Positions 47,901 through 58,500 of a stretch of 64,000 nucleotides of DNA are shown here, piece after piece. The translations under genes were made by a program, and so were the position numbers. The notes beneath the pieces were generated by a model, which saw only the letters and a list, made by a program, of their open reading frames with translations, was not told where the DNA came from and did not search any database. Origin of the DNA: Paludibacteraceae bacterium (GTDB lineage: Bacteria > Bacteroidota > Bacteroidia > Bacteroidales > Paludibacteraceae). The stretch lies in contig CAJOEX010000002.1 of the NCBI GenBank assembly GCA_905233415.1, positions 56,951 to 120,950 of the forward strand, in the 5' to 3' direction. Each line of letters opens with the position of its first letter. Position 1 is the first letter of the stretch.

Positions 47901-48202
47901 TCATCCAGCACTTCCGTGTCCTCTTCCAGTACAATCTCCATGCCGTCTGCTGCCGTAACGGATGCGGAACGCATACCTACGAAACTTACAACAAGGGTTG
48001 CACCTTCAGGAGCTTCGATTGAGAATTTACCATCAAAATCTGTGATGGTTCCCCGGCTAGTACCCAAAACCGTAATGGATGCGCCTACGATAGGCTCATT
48101 GTCAACGGCACTGAGTACCTTGCCCTTAAACGTCTGGTTTTGCGACCAAACTTGCCCGAATGTAAGCATACAAACGGACAATACGAGTAAGAATCTCTTC
48201 AT
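44993..48202 (-). CDS. SusC/RagA family TonB-linked outer membrane protein
   Basis: 1069 aa; carboxypeptidase-like N-domain; plug with SVKGSNQPLYVVDGIPL and VLKGAAATALYGSRAANGVIVITTK. Confidence 0.97.
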   Translation of the reverse strand: MKRFLLVLSVCMLTFGQVWSQNQTFKGKVLSAVDNEPIVGASITVLGTSRGTITDFDGKFSIEAPEGATLVVSFVGMRSASVTAADGMEIVLEEDTEVLDEVVITALGISRSERTLGYAATKVDADEITKARTTNAAEALAGKVAGVQVQSTSTDPGAASYVIIRGFSSVKGSNQPLYVVDGIPLSQTSDTNDEKNTAMGGVSNISPQDIESMTVLKGAAATALYGSRAANGVIVITTKEGAKGEKRNFNLEYSGGVSFSQIANLPLLQNQFGQGWNGKQTFIENGSWGPALDGSLQVYGPIWNNEQLIHEYSAVPTNIKDFFDIGISHNHNISFSGASQDNKMNYYASYSFTGDDGSMPGDKDTYQRHTLAFRGSYNPVKWLKVSSSINFAKSKTDVVGTFQGTSVIDGLYEFPRDVSLVDKQDLSLAFNTPEAYFTPYGITNPYWAIANNYHHNDAKQVYGKVQVDVNPIKELTITYRMGLDYTDADRKIGVPEIALDDALINNDYGYAPSNMNQSGSVWAAYNRLYEMNHDFLVSYANQWGDWDLSALVGCNINERASTSMSGQTDQLTFQTGFWDLSNGATRTSLTESQSKRRLIGLFGDVTLGFRDMLYLDLTARNDWSSTLPKGKNSYFYPGVTLSWIFTNLMPTNKVLTFGKLRAAYGMTGNDANVYLTNPAYVQGFADGYYYGDMISFPINGVNAFQLPATLGSSSLRPEMTSEAEVGFNLQFFGGRLGLDATYYHRITDDQIFTLPVDPATGYNSMVTNFGKVRNQGLELALNTTPVKTKHVQWDLNFTFARNWNKVLSLPEELEGGKSVIQRFSAGNDAVYVYAEVGKPMGEFYTYLPKYTDDGKIIVDVNGQPILGTEVEDTGKNMQNDWTGGINTSLSFFGVTLSATLDARIGGYMFSRTKNLMQFTGNGVVTTYNGRNPFIIPNSVVEVEGADGTISYEPNTTPIYMENSSYQNYFNNYGAAQGGEFYLLDRSFAKLRNISLTWELPKKWMNRISFESIALTAYVNNVYTFTANSNLYIDPETTSYAANGDLAAQFGELYSNPTSRTYGLNVNIKF

Positions 48203-48479
48203 ACCTTAAAATGTTTGTTAATACTTGTGTTATTAATTCCCTTTTTGGAATCTGGCGGCAAAAGTACGCTTTTTTTAGCATATACACAAATTTTTACGTA
48301 TTTTTCGAAAATAAAAGTCAAAAAAAAATAATTTTGTCAAGTCAGTAGAGCAAAACAAGCTGTTATATAATAATATATTTAAGGTGTGAAAACTTACCGA
48401 TAAACTGCATTTTTTGTGTATTTGCCGTTTGTCTTTCGACTTTTTACGGGAAAAATTTGTGCAGATAAAAACTTTTTTG

Positions 48480-48487
48480 TACCTTTG
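48480..48487 (+). promoter_or_regulatory. Bacteroidota -7 box TACCTTTG upstream of rfbB
   Basis: TTTTTTGTACCTTTGTCGC. Confidence 0.6.
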
Positions 48488-48529
48488 TCGCAAAATATAC
48501 AAGTAACAACTTTTCAAGACCAATACGCT

Positions 48530-49663
48530 ATGCAGTGCATTATTATTACCGGCGGAGCCGGATTTATCGGAAGTCATGTGGTTCGTTTGTTTGTGAATAA
48601 ATATCCGGAATACCGGATTATCAATGTCGATAAGCTGACCTATGCCGGCAATCTCGCCAATCTCAAGGATATAGAGGACAAACCTAATTACCGCTTTGTC
48701 AAGGCGGATATCTGCGATTTTGACACAATCTTTGCCCTTATGCAGGAGGAGCATGTGACCGGGGTTATCCACTTGGCGGCGGAAAGCCACGTGGACCGTT
48801 CTATCAAGGACCCTTTCACTTTTGCCCGTACGAATGTATTAGGTACGCTCAGTATGCTGCAGGCGGCAAAACTGTATTGGGCGAGTCTTCCGGAGAAGTA
48901 TGAGGGCAAACGATTCTATCACATCTCTACCGATGAGGTTTACGGTGCTTTGCAACTGACTCACCCCGAAGGTCTGGAGTCGCCGTTTACGACAGTTGCT
49001 TCTTCAGCGGAACATCATTATGCCTATGGTGAGGATTTCTTTGAGGAAACAACGAAGTACAATCCCCATAGCCCGTACAGCGCTTCAAAAGCTTCGTCCG
49101 ACCATTTTGTCCGTGCCTTCCACGATACATACGGTATGCCGACTATTGTAACAAACTGTTCAAACAACTACGGTCCCTATCAGTTCCCAGAAAAATTGAT
49201 ACCGCTGTTTATCAACAATATCCGTCATCGTAAGCCGTTGCCGGTTTACGGTAAGGGGGAGAATGTGCGTGACTGGCTGTTTGTGGAGGACCACGCCCGT
49301 GCCATTGACTTGATTTTCCACAAAGGGAAGGTTGCTGAAACATATAATATCGGCGGTTTCAATGAATGGAAGAATATCGATATAATCAAGGTTGTTATCA
49401 AGACTGTTGACCGTTTGCTCGGTCGCAGAGAAGGGGAGGATATGGATTTGATAACGTTTGTTACTGACCGAGCCGGACATGATATGCGTTATGCCATTGA
49501 CAGCCGCAAACTAAAGGATGAATTGGGCTGGGAACCAAGCCTGCAATTTGAAGAAGGCATCGAAAGAACCGTGCGCTGGTATCTTGACAATCAGGCGTGG
49601 CTGGACAATATCACGTCCGGCGAATACGAGAAATATTACGAGTCGATGTACGCTAACCGTTGA
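48530..49663 (+). CDS. rfbB: dTDP-glucose 4,6-dehydratase
   Basis: Start MQCIIITGGAGFIGSHVV; HLAAESHVDRSI; SPYSASKASSDHFVRA. Confidence 0.95.
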   Translation: MQCIIITGGAGFIGSHVVRLFVNKYPEYRIINVDKLTYAGNLANLKDIEDKPNYRFVKADICDFDTIFALMQEEHVTGVIHLAAESHVDRSIKDPFTFARTNVLGTLSMLQAAKLYWASLPEKYEGKRFYHISTDEVYGALQLTHPEGLESPFTTVASSAEHHYAYGEDFFEETTKYNPHSPYSASKASSDHFVRAFHDTYGMPTIVTNCSNNYGPYQFPEKLIPLFINNIRHRKPLPVYGKGENVRDWLFVEDHARAIDLIFHKGKVAETYNIGGFNEWKNIDIIKVVIKTVDRLLGRREGEDMDLITFVTDRAGHDMRYAIDSRKLKDELGWEPSLQFEEGIERTVRWYLDNQAWLDNITSGEYEKYYESMYANR

Positions 49664-49665
49664 TT

Positions 49666-50088
49666 ATGGCGGAACATAATCGCATAGGTCGTCTTGGCGA
49701 AGAGCGTGCAGCAGTGCTTTTACGTGAAAAAGGCTATAAGATAGTTGCGACCAATTGGCGTTTAGGTCATTTAGAGGTCGATATAATTGCTTCCAACCGC
49801 GAGGAAATAGTCTTTGTGGAGGTTAAAACGCGCACTTCTTTATACGGAGGTAATCCGGAAGAGGCTGTTGATGCACAAAAACGCAGACATTTGACAGCAG
49901 CTGCCAATGCTTATATCAAGTACAACAACGAGACCCGCATGCCTCGTTTTGATATTATCGGTATTTTGATGAACAAGGCCGGAGAAATCGAAGACGTTCA
50001 CCATTTTGAAAATGCGTTTTCACCACCGGCAAAATATCGGACTGCCGCTTCTTTTTTAGGGAAATGGCAATGGTCCAAGAGAAAATGA
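49666..50088 (+). CDS. YraN family (UPF0102) nuclease-like protein
   Basis: GRLGEERAAVLLREKGYKIVATNWR...EVDIIASNREEIVFVEVKTR. Confidence 0.92.
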   Translation: MAEHNRIGRLGEERAAVLLREKGYKIVATNWRLGHLEVDIIASNREEIVFVEVKTRTSLYGGNPEEAVDAQKRRHLTAAANAYIKYNNETRMPRFDIIGILMNKAGEIEDVHHFENAFSPPAKYRTAASFLGKWQWSKRK

Positions 50089-50098
50089 CGGACGTAAA

Positions 50099-50130
50099 CA
50101 ATAAAAGCACCGGTTTCGGTGCTTTTATTG
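50099..50130. terminator. Bidirectional terminator
   Basis: CAATAAAAGCACCGGTTTCGGTGCTTTTATTG. Confidence 0.93.
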
Positions 50131-50205
50131 TGGTCCCGCTTGGGCTTGAACCAAGGACCCCCTGATTATGAGTCAGGTGCTACTAACCAACTGAGCTACG
50201 GGACC
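50131..50205 (-). tRNA. tRNA-Met (CAT)
   Basis: GGTCCCGTAGCTCAGTTGGTTAGTAGCACCTGACTCATAATCAGGGGGTCCTTGGTTCAAGCCCAAGCGGGACCA; anticodon CAT. Confidence 0.93.
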
Positions 50206-50216
50206 GTCGCGTTAAA

Positions 50217-51755
50217 TCACTTTATACTCTCATAGAAATCCTCTGCGTTATGCTTGGAGATGTGGGTTTGCTCCTCCGTCAAATCCGGAATAACAAGCCG
50301 TGTTCCAGGCGGAATATAGTTAGGTGACTTCAACGTCGTTCTGTTTGCATCATAAATGAATACCCAGCAATAGGTATTGCCATAATATTTGCGCGCGATA
50401 GCACTCAAGGTCATGCCTTCCGGTGCAGTGATAACTCCATTCACCCGCTCAGCCATTGCCTGTGCTTGTGCTTCAGCCGCCAAAGCTGCGCGGTCATCAT
50501 TGGCCCGTTTAATATCCTCAAACTCACTGCATGGCATTAAGTGAACATCGGCACGTCGGTTCGGTGTATAGGAACCTGAGCTGCGACCGCCATAAATCGT
50601 TCCTCCGCTGGAATAGGTTATACGAGACGGATCGATATTATGCTCCTCAACCAACTCATCACGGATATTCTGTGCGCGCAGTACACCGAGATTTTCGTTA
50701 TGGTCCTCTGTACCTGTATTGTCTGCATAACCGGTGATTTCCGCGCAGAGGTCTCCCTCACGTTTCAAGCGATTAGCCAACTGCTGCACCTCTATCAAAG
50801 CCTTGTCGTCAAGATTGTTCTTGTTGTGCTCGAAATAGATGTAGAAGTAGTCATCCTCATTGAAATTATGCATACCTCCGGTTCCGCCGTCTCCCATCAT
50901 ATACAATGTATCCGTATGAGAAATGACCAGCGTATCTTTTTCAGGAGCCTTTCTGTTCATTGCGTCAAAGGCGGCATAGCTTGCGATATTCTTCACGTGC
51001 GTTTTCTTGATGGACGCAAGTTTGAAGCGCAGATGAAGCGTTACGTCAATAATACCATCGTTGTTTTTTGATGCGGGAGATGATGAGCCTCGCCCGTCAA
51101 TCAAGTCCTTAATATAATAAGTATAGGTTGCTTTTACACCCAAGGAAGTTACACGCCCAAGGTTGAAGTTAAACAACGTTCCAGCTAACAGGTAAGGATA
51201 TACCTTGCTAAATGTTTCATCCGATTGGGGTTCATTAGTAGCCGTATGCTGCCGTGAATCATCGGGATAGTAGATGCTGTTTTTGAAACTGCCGCAACCA
51301 CCGCCGACCATTAGTTCCAGACCGAAAATCTTACGTTTCGCCCGTGGATAGCATGCAGACATTAAGTCAAACGCCAAGTAGCCGTGTCCGCGAATCATCA
51401 TACCATCAAGCAGGATGTCTGCGTGCTGTTTGTCTCCTTGTCCGGTCACTCTGTACATATCATAGTGCATTTGGAGGCCGATGGTCCACATAGGCGTGAA
51501 GTTATATTCCAGTGCCAGACCGACAGCCGGTGCAAAAACCGCGTGCTTCATTTCGCTGGCGAAATCACCGTCGAAGGCATTGAAACCACCTTCAAGCGCA
51601 ATCGACCAGTGTGCAAACTCCGGTGCCACTCCATTTTCATTCTCCGACAACTTCCACGGATGAGCACCTTTGGGATCTTCCGTCTTTGCAGCAAAAATGC
51701 TCATGGAGCAGAGTATTGCGACGATGAGATAATATAGTTTCTTTTGAGCCAGCAT
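50217..51755 (-). CDS. Exported OmpA-family protein with C-terminal LysM-like domain
   Basis: Likely start MLAQKKLYYLIVAILCSMSIFA; OmpA core ITGYADNTGTEDHNENLGVLRAQNIRDEL; tail GMTLSAIARKYYGNTYCWVFIYDANR...IPPGTRLVIP (LysM). Confidence 0.85.
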   Translation of the reverse strand: MLAQKKLYYLIVAILCSMSIFAAKTEDPKGAHPWKLSENENGVAPEFAHWSIALEGGFNAFDGDFASEMKHAVFAPAVGLALEYNFTPMWTIGLQMHYDMYRVTGQGDKQHADILLDGMMIRGHGYLAFDLMSACYPRAKRKIFGLELMVGGGCGSFKNSIYYPDDSRQHTATNEPQSDETFSKVYPYLLAGTLFNFNLGRVTSLGVKATYTYYIKDLIDGRGSSSPASKNNDGIIDVTLHLRFKLASIKKTHVKNIASYAAFDAMNRKAPEKDTLVISHTDTLYMMGDGGTGGMHNFNEDDYFYIYFEHNKNNLDDKALIEVQQLANRLKREGDLCAEITGYADNTGTEDHNENLGVLRAQNIRDELVEEHNIDPSRITYSSGGTIYGGRSSGSYTPNRRADVHLMPCSEFEDIKRANDDRAALAAEAQAQAMAERVNGVITAPEGMTLSAIARKYYGNTYCWVFIYDANRTTLKSPNYIPPGTRLVIPDLTEEQTHISKHNAEDFYESIK

Positions 51756-51929
51756 GTGAACTAACACATTAGCGCAATCTACATAAAAAACCAAAATCCA
51801 GTGCAAAGTTACAACTTTTTTTTGAAATACCAAATTTTTTGCCGAAAAAAAAGATATTTTTTGTATTTTTATTGTGTATATGAGATATTTTTTGTATTTT
51901 TGCGGCAAATATTGATAAATTTTTCTACA

Positions 51930-52928
51930 ATGGACATCTTGGAACGTATGCTGGCGCGGGCGAAAGCCAATCCCCGGCGCATTGTATTGCCTGAAGGAGA
52001 CGAACCCCGTACTCTTGAGGCTGCTGATTTGTTGTTGAAAGACAAAGTCGCGAACTTGATATTGATAGGCAATCCGGACGTTATTCATCAGATGGCAGCA
52101 GAGAAAGGACTGACGCATATTGATGAGGCAAAGATTATCGACCCGAAGAACAATCCGGACCTGCCGAAGTATGCCGGTTTGCTGTATGAACTGCGCAAGG
52201 CAAAGGGAATGACCGAGGAAGAAGCCGCCAAAAAAGCGCAGGACCCGCTGTATTTGGGCTGTTTGATGATTAAAGCCGGTGATGCAGACGGCGAACTGGC
52301 AGGAGCACGCGGTACGACGGCAGATACAATCCGTCCCGCTTTCCAGATTCTCAAAACCAAACCCGGAGTAGGAATCGTGAGTGGTGCATTTTTGATGCTG
52401 ACCCCTGCCCGCCATCTTGGCGATAACGGCGTTTTATTGTTTGCGGACTGCGCGGTAAATCCGTGTCCGGATGCCCGTGAATTGGCGCAGATTGCTGTTA
52501 CAACAGCCGAAACGGCACGTTCATTGGCAGGTATTGAACCGAAAGTGGCGATGTTGTCATTCTCGACGAAAGGGAGTGCCAAGCATGAACTGATAGATAA
52601 AGTTACGGAAGCAACGCGGCTTGCAAAGGAAATGGCTCCGGAGTTGGCGATAGACGGAGAATTACAGGCTGATGCCGCCTTGATTCCGAGTGTGGCAGAG
52701 AAGAAAGCCCCCGGTTCGGCAGTAGCCGGCAAAGCCAATGTGTTGGTATTCCCTGATTTGCAAGCGGGCAATATCGGATACAAACTGGTGGAGCGCTTCA
52801 GCGGAGCAGATGCAATCGGCCCGATTTTGCAGGGAATTGCAGCACCTGTGAATGATTTGAGTCGCGGCTGCAAAGTGCAGGATATTGTACAAATGGTAAT
52901 CATTACCGCCAACCAAGCAATCAACTAA
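51930..52928 (+). CDS. pta: Phosphate acetyltransferase
   Basis: Start MDILERMLARAKANPRRIVLPEGDEPRTLEAA. Confidence 0.95.
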   Translation: MDILERMLARAKANPRRIVLPEGDEPRTLEAADLLLKDKVANLILIGNPDVIHQMAAEKGLTHIDEAKIIDPKNNPDLPKYAGLLYELRKAKGMTEEEAAKKAQDPLYLGCLMIKAGDADGELAGARGTTADTIRPAFQILKTKPGVGIVSGAFLMLTPARHLGDNGVLLFADCAVNPCPDARELAQIAVTTAETARSLAGIEPKVAMLSFSTKGSAKHELIDKVTEATRLAKEMAPELAIDGELQADAALIPSVAEKKAPGSAVAGKANVLVFPDLQAGNIGYKLVERFSGADAIGPILQGIAAPVNDLSRGCKVQDIVQMVIITANQAIN

Positions 52929-52972
52929 AACAGGCATTAGAAGGAAAAATAACAATTAAACATAGTAATATC

Positions 52973-54169
52973 ATGAAAATTTTAGTATTGAATTGCGGCT
53001 CATCTTCCATCAAGTATGCGCTGTATGACATGAATGACCAGAGTCTTTTGGCAGCCGGTGGCGCAGAGCGCGTCGGGATGGAAGGCTCATTCGTTAAAAT
53101 CAAGTATCCGGGTGAGAAACGTAATGTGATGCACGACATTCCGGAACATACCGAAGGTGTGAAGTTCATTTTCAGTCTGTTGACCGATCCGGAGACCGGT
53201 GTAATAAAGTCTTTGAACGAGATTGATGCCGTCGGTCACCGTATGGTTCATGGTGGCGAGAAATTTGCGGAGTCGGTTATTATCAACGGCCGTGTCATCC
53301 GTGCCTTTGAAGCGGTTAGCGATTTGGCTCCGCTGCACAATCCGGCGAACTTGAAAGGTATTCGTGCTGTGCAGGAACTGATGCCGGGTCTGCCGCAAGT
53401 AGGTGTGTTTGATACAGCTTTCCACCAGACCATGCCGGCATACGCCTACATGTACGCCATTCCGCATGAGATGTACGACCGCTACGGTGTGCGCCGTTAC
53501 GGTTTCCACGGAACGAGCCATCGCTATGTAAGCCAGCGCGTGTGCGATTTCCTTGGCGTAGATATCAACAAAGTGAAAATTATTTCCTGCCACATCGGAA
53601 ACGGCGCGTCAATCGCAGCCATCAAACGCGGCAAATGTATTGATACCACCATGGGTCTGACGCCGTTGGAGGGACTGATGATGGGAACCCGTTCCGGCGA
53701 TATTGATGGCGGAGCCATCACCTATTTGCAGAAAAAACTGCACCTCAGTCCCGATGAGATGTCCGATTTCCTGAACAAAAAATGCGGTATGGCAGGTGTG
53801 ACAGGCATTTCGTCCGACATGCGCGAAATCGAAGCCGCTTGCGCAGAAGGAAACAGACAGGCACAACTCGGTTTGGATATGTACAACTACCGTATCAAGA
53901 AATACATTGGCGCTTATGCTGCGGCGATGAACGGTTTGGATATTATCGTATTCACAGCCGGTGTAGGCGAAAATCAGGCAGGTGTGCGTTCCGACTCGCT
54001 GAAAGGTATGAAATGGATGGGCGTAGAGATTGACGAGGAACTTAATGCAAGAACCCGCGGAGAAGAAATCGTTATCTCCAAGCCGGAAAGCAAAGTGAAA
54101 GTGGTGATTATTCCTACCGACGAGGAACTGATGATTGCACGTGACACGTTGGCGCTGATTCAACAGTAA
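52973..54169 (+). CDS. ackA: Acetate kinase
   Basis: LVLNCGSSSIKYALYD; RRYGFHGTSHRYVS; FTAGVGENQAGVR. Confidence 0.97.
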   Translation: MKILVLNCGSSSIKYALYDMNDQSLLAAGGAERVGMEGSFVKIKYPGEKRNVMHDIPEHTEGVKFIFSLLTDPETGVIKSLNEIDAVGHRMVHGGEKFAESVIINGRVIRAFEAVSDLAPLHNPANLKGIRAVQELMPGLPQVGVFDTAFHQTMPAYAYMYAIPHEMYDRYGVRRYGFHGTSHRYVSQRVCDFLGVDINKVKIISCHIGNGASIAAIKRGKCIDTTMGLTPLEGLMMGTRSGDIDGGAITYLQKKLHLSPDEMSDFLNKKCGMAGVTGISSDMREIEAACAEGNRQAQLGLDMYNYRIKKYIGAYAAAMNGLDIIVFTAGVGENQAGVRSDSLKGMKWMGVEIDEELNARTRGEEIVISKPESKVKVVIIPTDEELMIARDTLALIQQ

Positions 54170-54170
54170 G

Positions 54171-55535
54171 TTACCAAATCAGGTCAGAATAGTGGCGCAG
54201 ATGGATTTTGTAGGCGATTTGAGCGTCAGACAAGTCCGTCTGCGCTTGCGTTTTGTTCATTTGTGCCTGGAGCAACTCGATGATGGTAGCTCGTCCGGCT
54301 TCGTAGTTGACGAGAGTTTGGGTGTATGCATCTTCGGCGTGCTGTTTCATTTTTTCCTGTAGCAGGAGCAGGGCTTGTGCTTCTGTTACCTGGTCATAAG
54401 CCTGTTGCGTACGAAGATCCAATTGTTGCCCAAGGTATTCGGCATCCAATTGTGCCTGCTGTAGCGCATAATTTTTTTCGCGAAGTTTATGACCTGTTTC
54501 CCACCAGCCGGTAAGCGGCACTTGAAGGGTGACGAACAGGGCTCCGTTGCCTATTTTGCTGTATAGTCCGTCGCGAAGGATATTTGCCTGCCACTGGCTG
54601 TAACTGTAATTGGCTCCGACGGCGAGTTGTGGCAAGGCGTCTGCAAGAGTCATCCTGCGTTCCAGTTCCGCCGCACGAACTTGTAGGGCGAGCAGCTGGT
54701 GTTCCGGTGTAGAAGTACCATTTTGCTGTCGGATAGCTTCGCTGCCGGAGGCATGGCTGGTTTGGTCTGTCAAAATGATGAGTGAGTCGGGATTATCATA
54801 TCCGATAGCAAGCGCCAAAGCGCGTTTGGCAAGTCGGAGACCGCTTTCCAGTTGAAGCTGTTTGCGTTCAATTTCATTCCGGCGAATAGTTACCTGTGTG
54901 AGGTCGGAAGGCAAAGCCAATCCTGCATTTATTGCTGCATTGACGGATATATATAAGGTGTCAAGGAGTTGAAAGGCTTCGTCTATAATCTTTTGCTTCT
55001 GTTGCAAGCCATAAACTAACCAGTAGCTTTCTTCAGCTTGTTCGAGTTGGTCACGTTCTTCTATTTCGGCTTGCAGTTTGGCGGCTTCTACACCTACTTT
55101 TGCCAGTTTGTTGCCTGCCACAATCTTGCCTCCGAAGAAGACAGGTTGCACGGCGGTCACACCAACCAGATAGCCGTGCTGAAAGAGATTGAGCGAATTT
55201 TGTAGCCCCAATGCTTCGCCGTAATTCCCGTACAGAGTGGTAAGCAGGTCTCGTACTGACGCATTGCCGATGTCATCTATTCCCACGTCAATGAGAGGGT
55301 GCAAAGCATGAAAGCCGAACGCAGAGGCTTTTACCTGTGGGAAATACTTCGTCAGGGCTTGCGCTTTTACTTCCTCCGCCCGCTTGACGCTCAGTTCCGC
55401 TTTTCGGACAGCTGGATTATTGCGTCGCGCCATTTCCAGGCAGGAGTCCAATGTCAGCGGTTCGACTGCCGTAGCAGTGCCCGTCAGCAATTGGATTGCA
55501 ACGGCGAAAAGTAATATGTAGAGGCGTTTGGTCAT
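54171..55535 (-). CDS. TolC family outer membrane efflux protein
   Basis: ORF 54171-55646; start MTKRLYILLFAVAIQLL; LTLDSCLEMARRNNPAVRKAELSVKRAEE. Confidence 0.9.
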   Translation of the reverse strand: MTKRLYILLFAVAIQLLTGTATAVEPLTLDSCLEMARRNNPAVRKAELSVKRAEEVKAQALTKYFPQVKASAFGFHALHPLIDVGIDDIGNASVRDLLTTLYGNYGEALGLQNSLNLFQHGYLVGVTAVQPVFFGGKIVAGNKLAKVGVEAAKLQAEIEERDQLEQAEESYWLVYGLQQKQKIIDEAFQLLDTLYISVNAAINAGLALPSDLTQVTIRRNEIERKQLQLESGLRLAKRALALAIGYDNPDSLIILTDQTSHASGSEAIRQQNGTSTPEHQLLALQVRAAELERRMTLADALPQLAVGANYSYSQWQANILRDGLYSKIGNGALFVTLQVPLTGWWETGHKLREKNYALQQAQLDAEYLGQQLDLRTQQAYDQVTEAQALLLLQEKMKQHAEDAYTQTLVNYEAGRATIIELLQAQMNKTQAQTDLSDAQIAYKIHLRHYSDLIW

Positions 55536-58500
55536 TTTGTGTCGTTGCGTTGATAGACTTTCCAATAGACAACCGGCAAAATGGTTACGGTAAGCGGCAA
55601 AGTAAAGATAGTACCAAAGCAGATTACTACGCCCATCGGCATCCAAAGGCTGGTGTGTGCCAAAATCATCGGTAACACGCCCAAAGCGGTTGTGGCACTG
55701 GTGAGAAAGACCGGTCTCATTCTTCGTAAACCTGCTTGGAAAGCCGCTTCGCGGTAGGTGAGTTGCTTGAATCGCCGCGTGTCTTCGGCATATTCGTACA
55801 TCATAATTGCATTTCGGACGATAATACCAATCAGACTGACAATTCCCAAAACCGCTGTAATGGAAATGTCAAGGTCGAATATCCATAACCCGAGCATCGA
55901 ACCGAAAATGCAAAGCAGGGAACTGGACAGCGCCAACATAGCCAAACCGAGTTTGCCAAAGTGATAGAGCATTAAAATCAGCATAACCGCTAATGCCGCT
56001 ACGATAGACCAGAGAATCTGCGGGACAATGAGGTCATTGATGGCGCTCAATCCGCCGTAAGTTATCTCCACATCTTCAGGCAAATCGGGAATATTTTTGT
56101 TTATCCACTGTTTGACCTTTTTTTCGGCATCCACCGAACTGACTGTTCCGCGCAGGTCTGCCCCGATGGTGATGGTGCGCACAGCGTTCCTGTGTTCCAG
56201 CGAGGTATGGTGCCAAGCAGGTTCCAAGTCAGCCACTTGCCGCAGCGGAACCCATGTGCCGGGTATGGCTGTTGGAACAGGGATAGAACCAAGCCGTTCC
56301 GGTGTAATGGTTTCGTAACCTTGAGTATAAAGAACGACAGGCACCGCATATGAACCTTCGTAAAGCGTTGTGATGGTTGCCCCTTGTGTTGCTTGCCGCA
56401 AATAGAGGGAAAGAATGGTTTCTGTCACACCTAAACGCGTTGCTTCATCGGGTTTGAGAACGATACGTGTCCCCGCCGCTGTGTTGTCGTAATCGGAATG
56501 AACCCATTGCAATTCGGGCAGCTGCTTCATAAACCTCAATATACTGTCGGCATAGACCGCCATTTGTTCGAAGTTTTCACCTTGCACGCGTATTTCCAGC
56601 GGATTCTTGACCGCCTGATAGTCCAGTTGCTTGAAGCGTGCATAAGCATTTGGAAAAAAGTCTTCATACCGTGAACCGTATTCTTTGAGAATGTGGGAAG
56701 TGGCTTTGCCGGACTTGGTGTTTACGATTAGTTGTGCATAGTTTGGGTGCGGCATTTGCGGGGTGTAAGTGGCGTGGAAACGGGGCGAGGATTGGCCGAT
56801 GAAACTGGTGATACTTGTGACACGTTTGTCAGCACGCAGAATGCGGGCAAGGGAATCTGCAACAAGCGCACTCTGTTCGGGTGTTGAACCTTCCCGCAAA
56901 TGGATTTCTACGGCAAAGAACTCGCGTTCCGCTTTCGGAAGCAACTGCAAGTTGAGGCGCGTCATCAGAAACAGACCGATTGCCAACGAACAGGAAAGCA
57001 TACTCCATACAATAACCGTACGGTCAAAGCAGCGCTGGAGAATCTTTCTGTAAGTTGCCTGCAGCCATGCGAAAAACTTGTTTTGTGCACGCTCGAAGAC
57101 ATTGAGTTCGCTCTCGCTGCGTTGTTTGATGAAGCGGAAAGAGAGATAGGGAGTAACCCATGACGCATAAAAAATACTGGCACCAAGTGCAAACAGTACT
57201 GCAAACGGGAACAATTGTACAAACTCACCCAACGGCCCTTCGATAATGCGGGTCATCGGGAAGAACATGCCGCTGATAGCCATCGTCGCGAGTGACATCG
57301 GCACAAACAAGGCACTTGTGCTTACTACGGCGGAATACCACCGTGAATGTCCACGCTCCAGTTGGTTGGTGTAACCGTCTATCACGATTACCGAGTCATC
57401 TACGATCATTCCCAATACGAAAATCAGTGCCGCCAAGGTGACCGTGTTCAGTTCGATGCTGGTGAGGTACATCAACCCGATGCAGATGGCTGTGCACACC
57501 GGCACGCCTGTTGAAGCCACCAAGGCTGTGCGCAACGGAAACAAAAGCAGCATGACCAGAATCACCACCAGTATTGAAATGACGATGTCACGCAGAAAGG
57601 AAACAACCGAGTCATTGACTACTTTCGGCTGGTCTGTAATGCGGTGGAAACGGATATCCGGCGGAAGAAGTGCTGCGGCTTCTTGCAGTTGTTTGTCCAC
57701 TTTATTTCCAAAGGCGACGATATTATTGCCGGGAACCATCTCAAGATTTAAGATGAGACAGGAAGCACCGTCATGCTCGACATATTTCTTTGCTTTTTGG
57801 TAGCGCCGTTCTATAGTTGCTATGTCTTTCAGCCGGATAGAAGCGCCTGTTGCAGGGTCGGCCAGCACAATCTGCTCCTGAATCTCGTATTCGGACTGAT
57901 ATGGAATAACGACTTGTAGTGAACCGTTTCCATCGCTTTCTCCACCGACAGTACGCAGCCCCTGCAATGCCAGTTGTGCCTGAATGGCTGTCGGGCTGAT
58001 ATGGTACATGGACAGCCGTTCCGGGTCAATGGTAATGGCAATTTCTTCGGTTTGCTGCCCCATAATACGCAGTTTGCCCATTTCAGGGATGGTTCGGAGC
58101 CGTGTACATATTTGTTTGGCGAACTGCTCCAGTTCACGCGGACTGCGTTCCGGACTCTCTACGGCTATTAACAGAGATGAGGTGTTCCCGAAATCATCTA
58201 TGACAACCGTCTCCAGCACACCGGTCGGCAACGCAGTTTGTTTGAGCAGGGGCAGACCGGCACGTATTTTTGTCCATGCACCCGCATTGTCCCTAACGCT
58301 GTTGCGAATCATCACATAGACATAGGTGATTCCGTCTTCTGTGACACTGAAAGTCTGGTCTTTGAGGACTTCCTCAAACGAGTTGATATAGTCCTCCAGC
58401 GGCATTGTCACCTGCTCTTCCATTTCCTCAGCTGTGACACCCGGATAGATGGCGGCTACAATTCCCTGACGGATGGTGAATTGTGGAAACTCGTCCTTGT

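Noticed and set aside
48785-48800. Second parS-like sequence AAGCCACGTGGACCG in rfbB
   Set aside because: Only the CCACGTGG core matches; flanks break the TGTT/AACA arms and it is coding sequence.
51756-52415. N-terminal extension of the 732-aa OmpA ORF
   Set aside because: It overlaps pta antisense. The internal Met at 51755 is followed by a good signal peptide.
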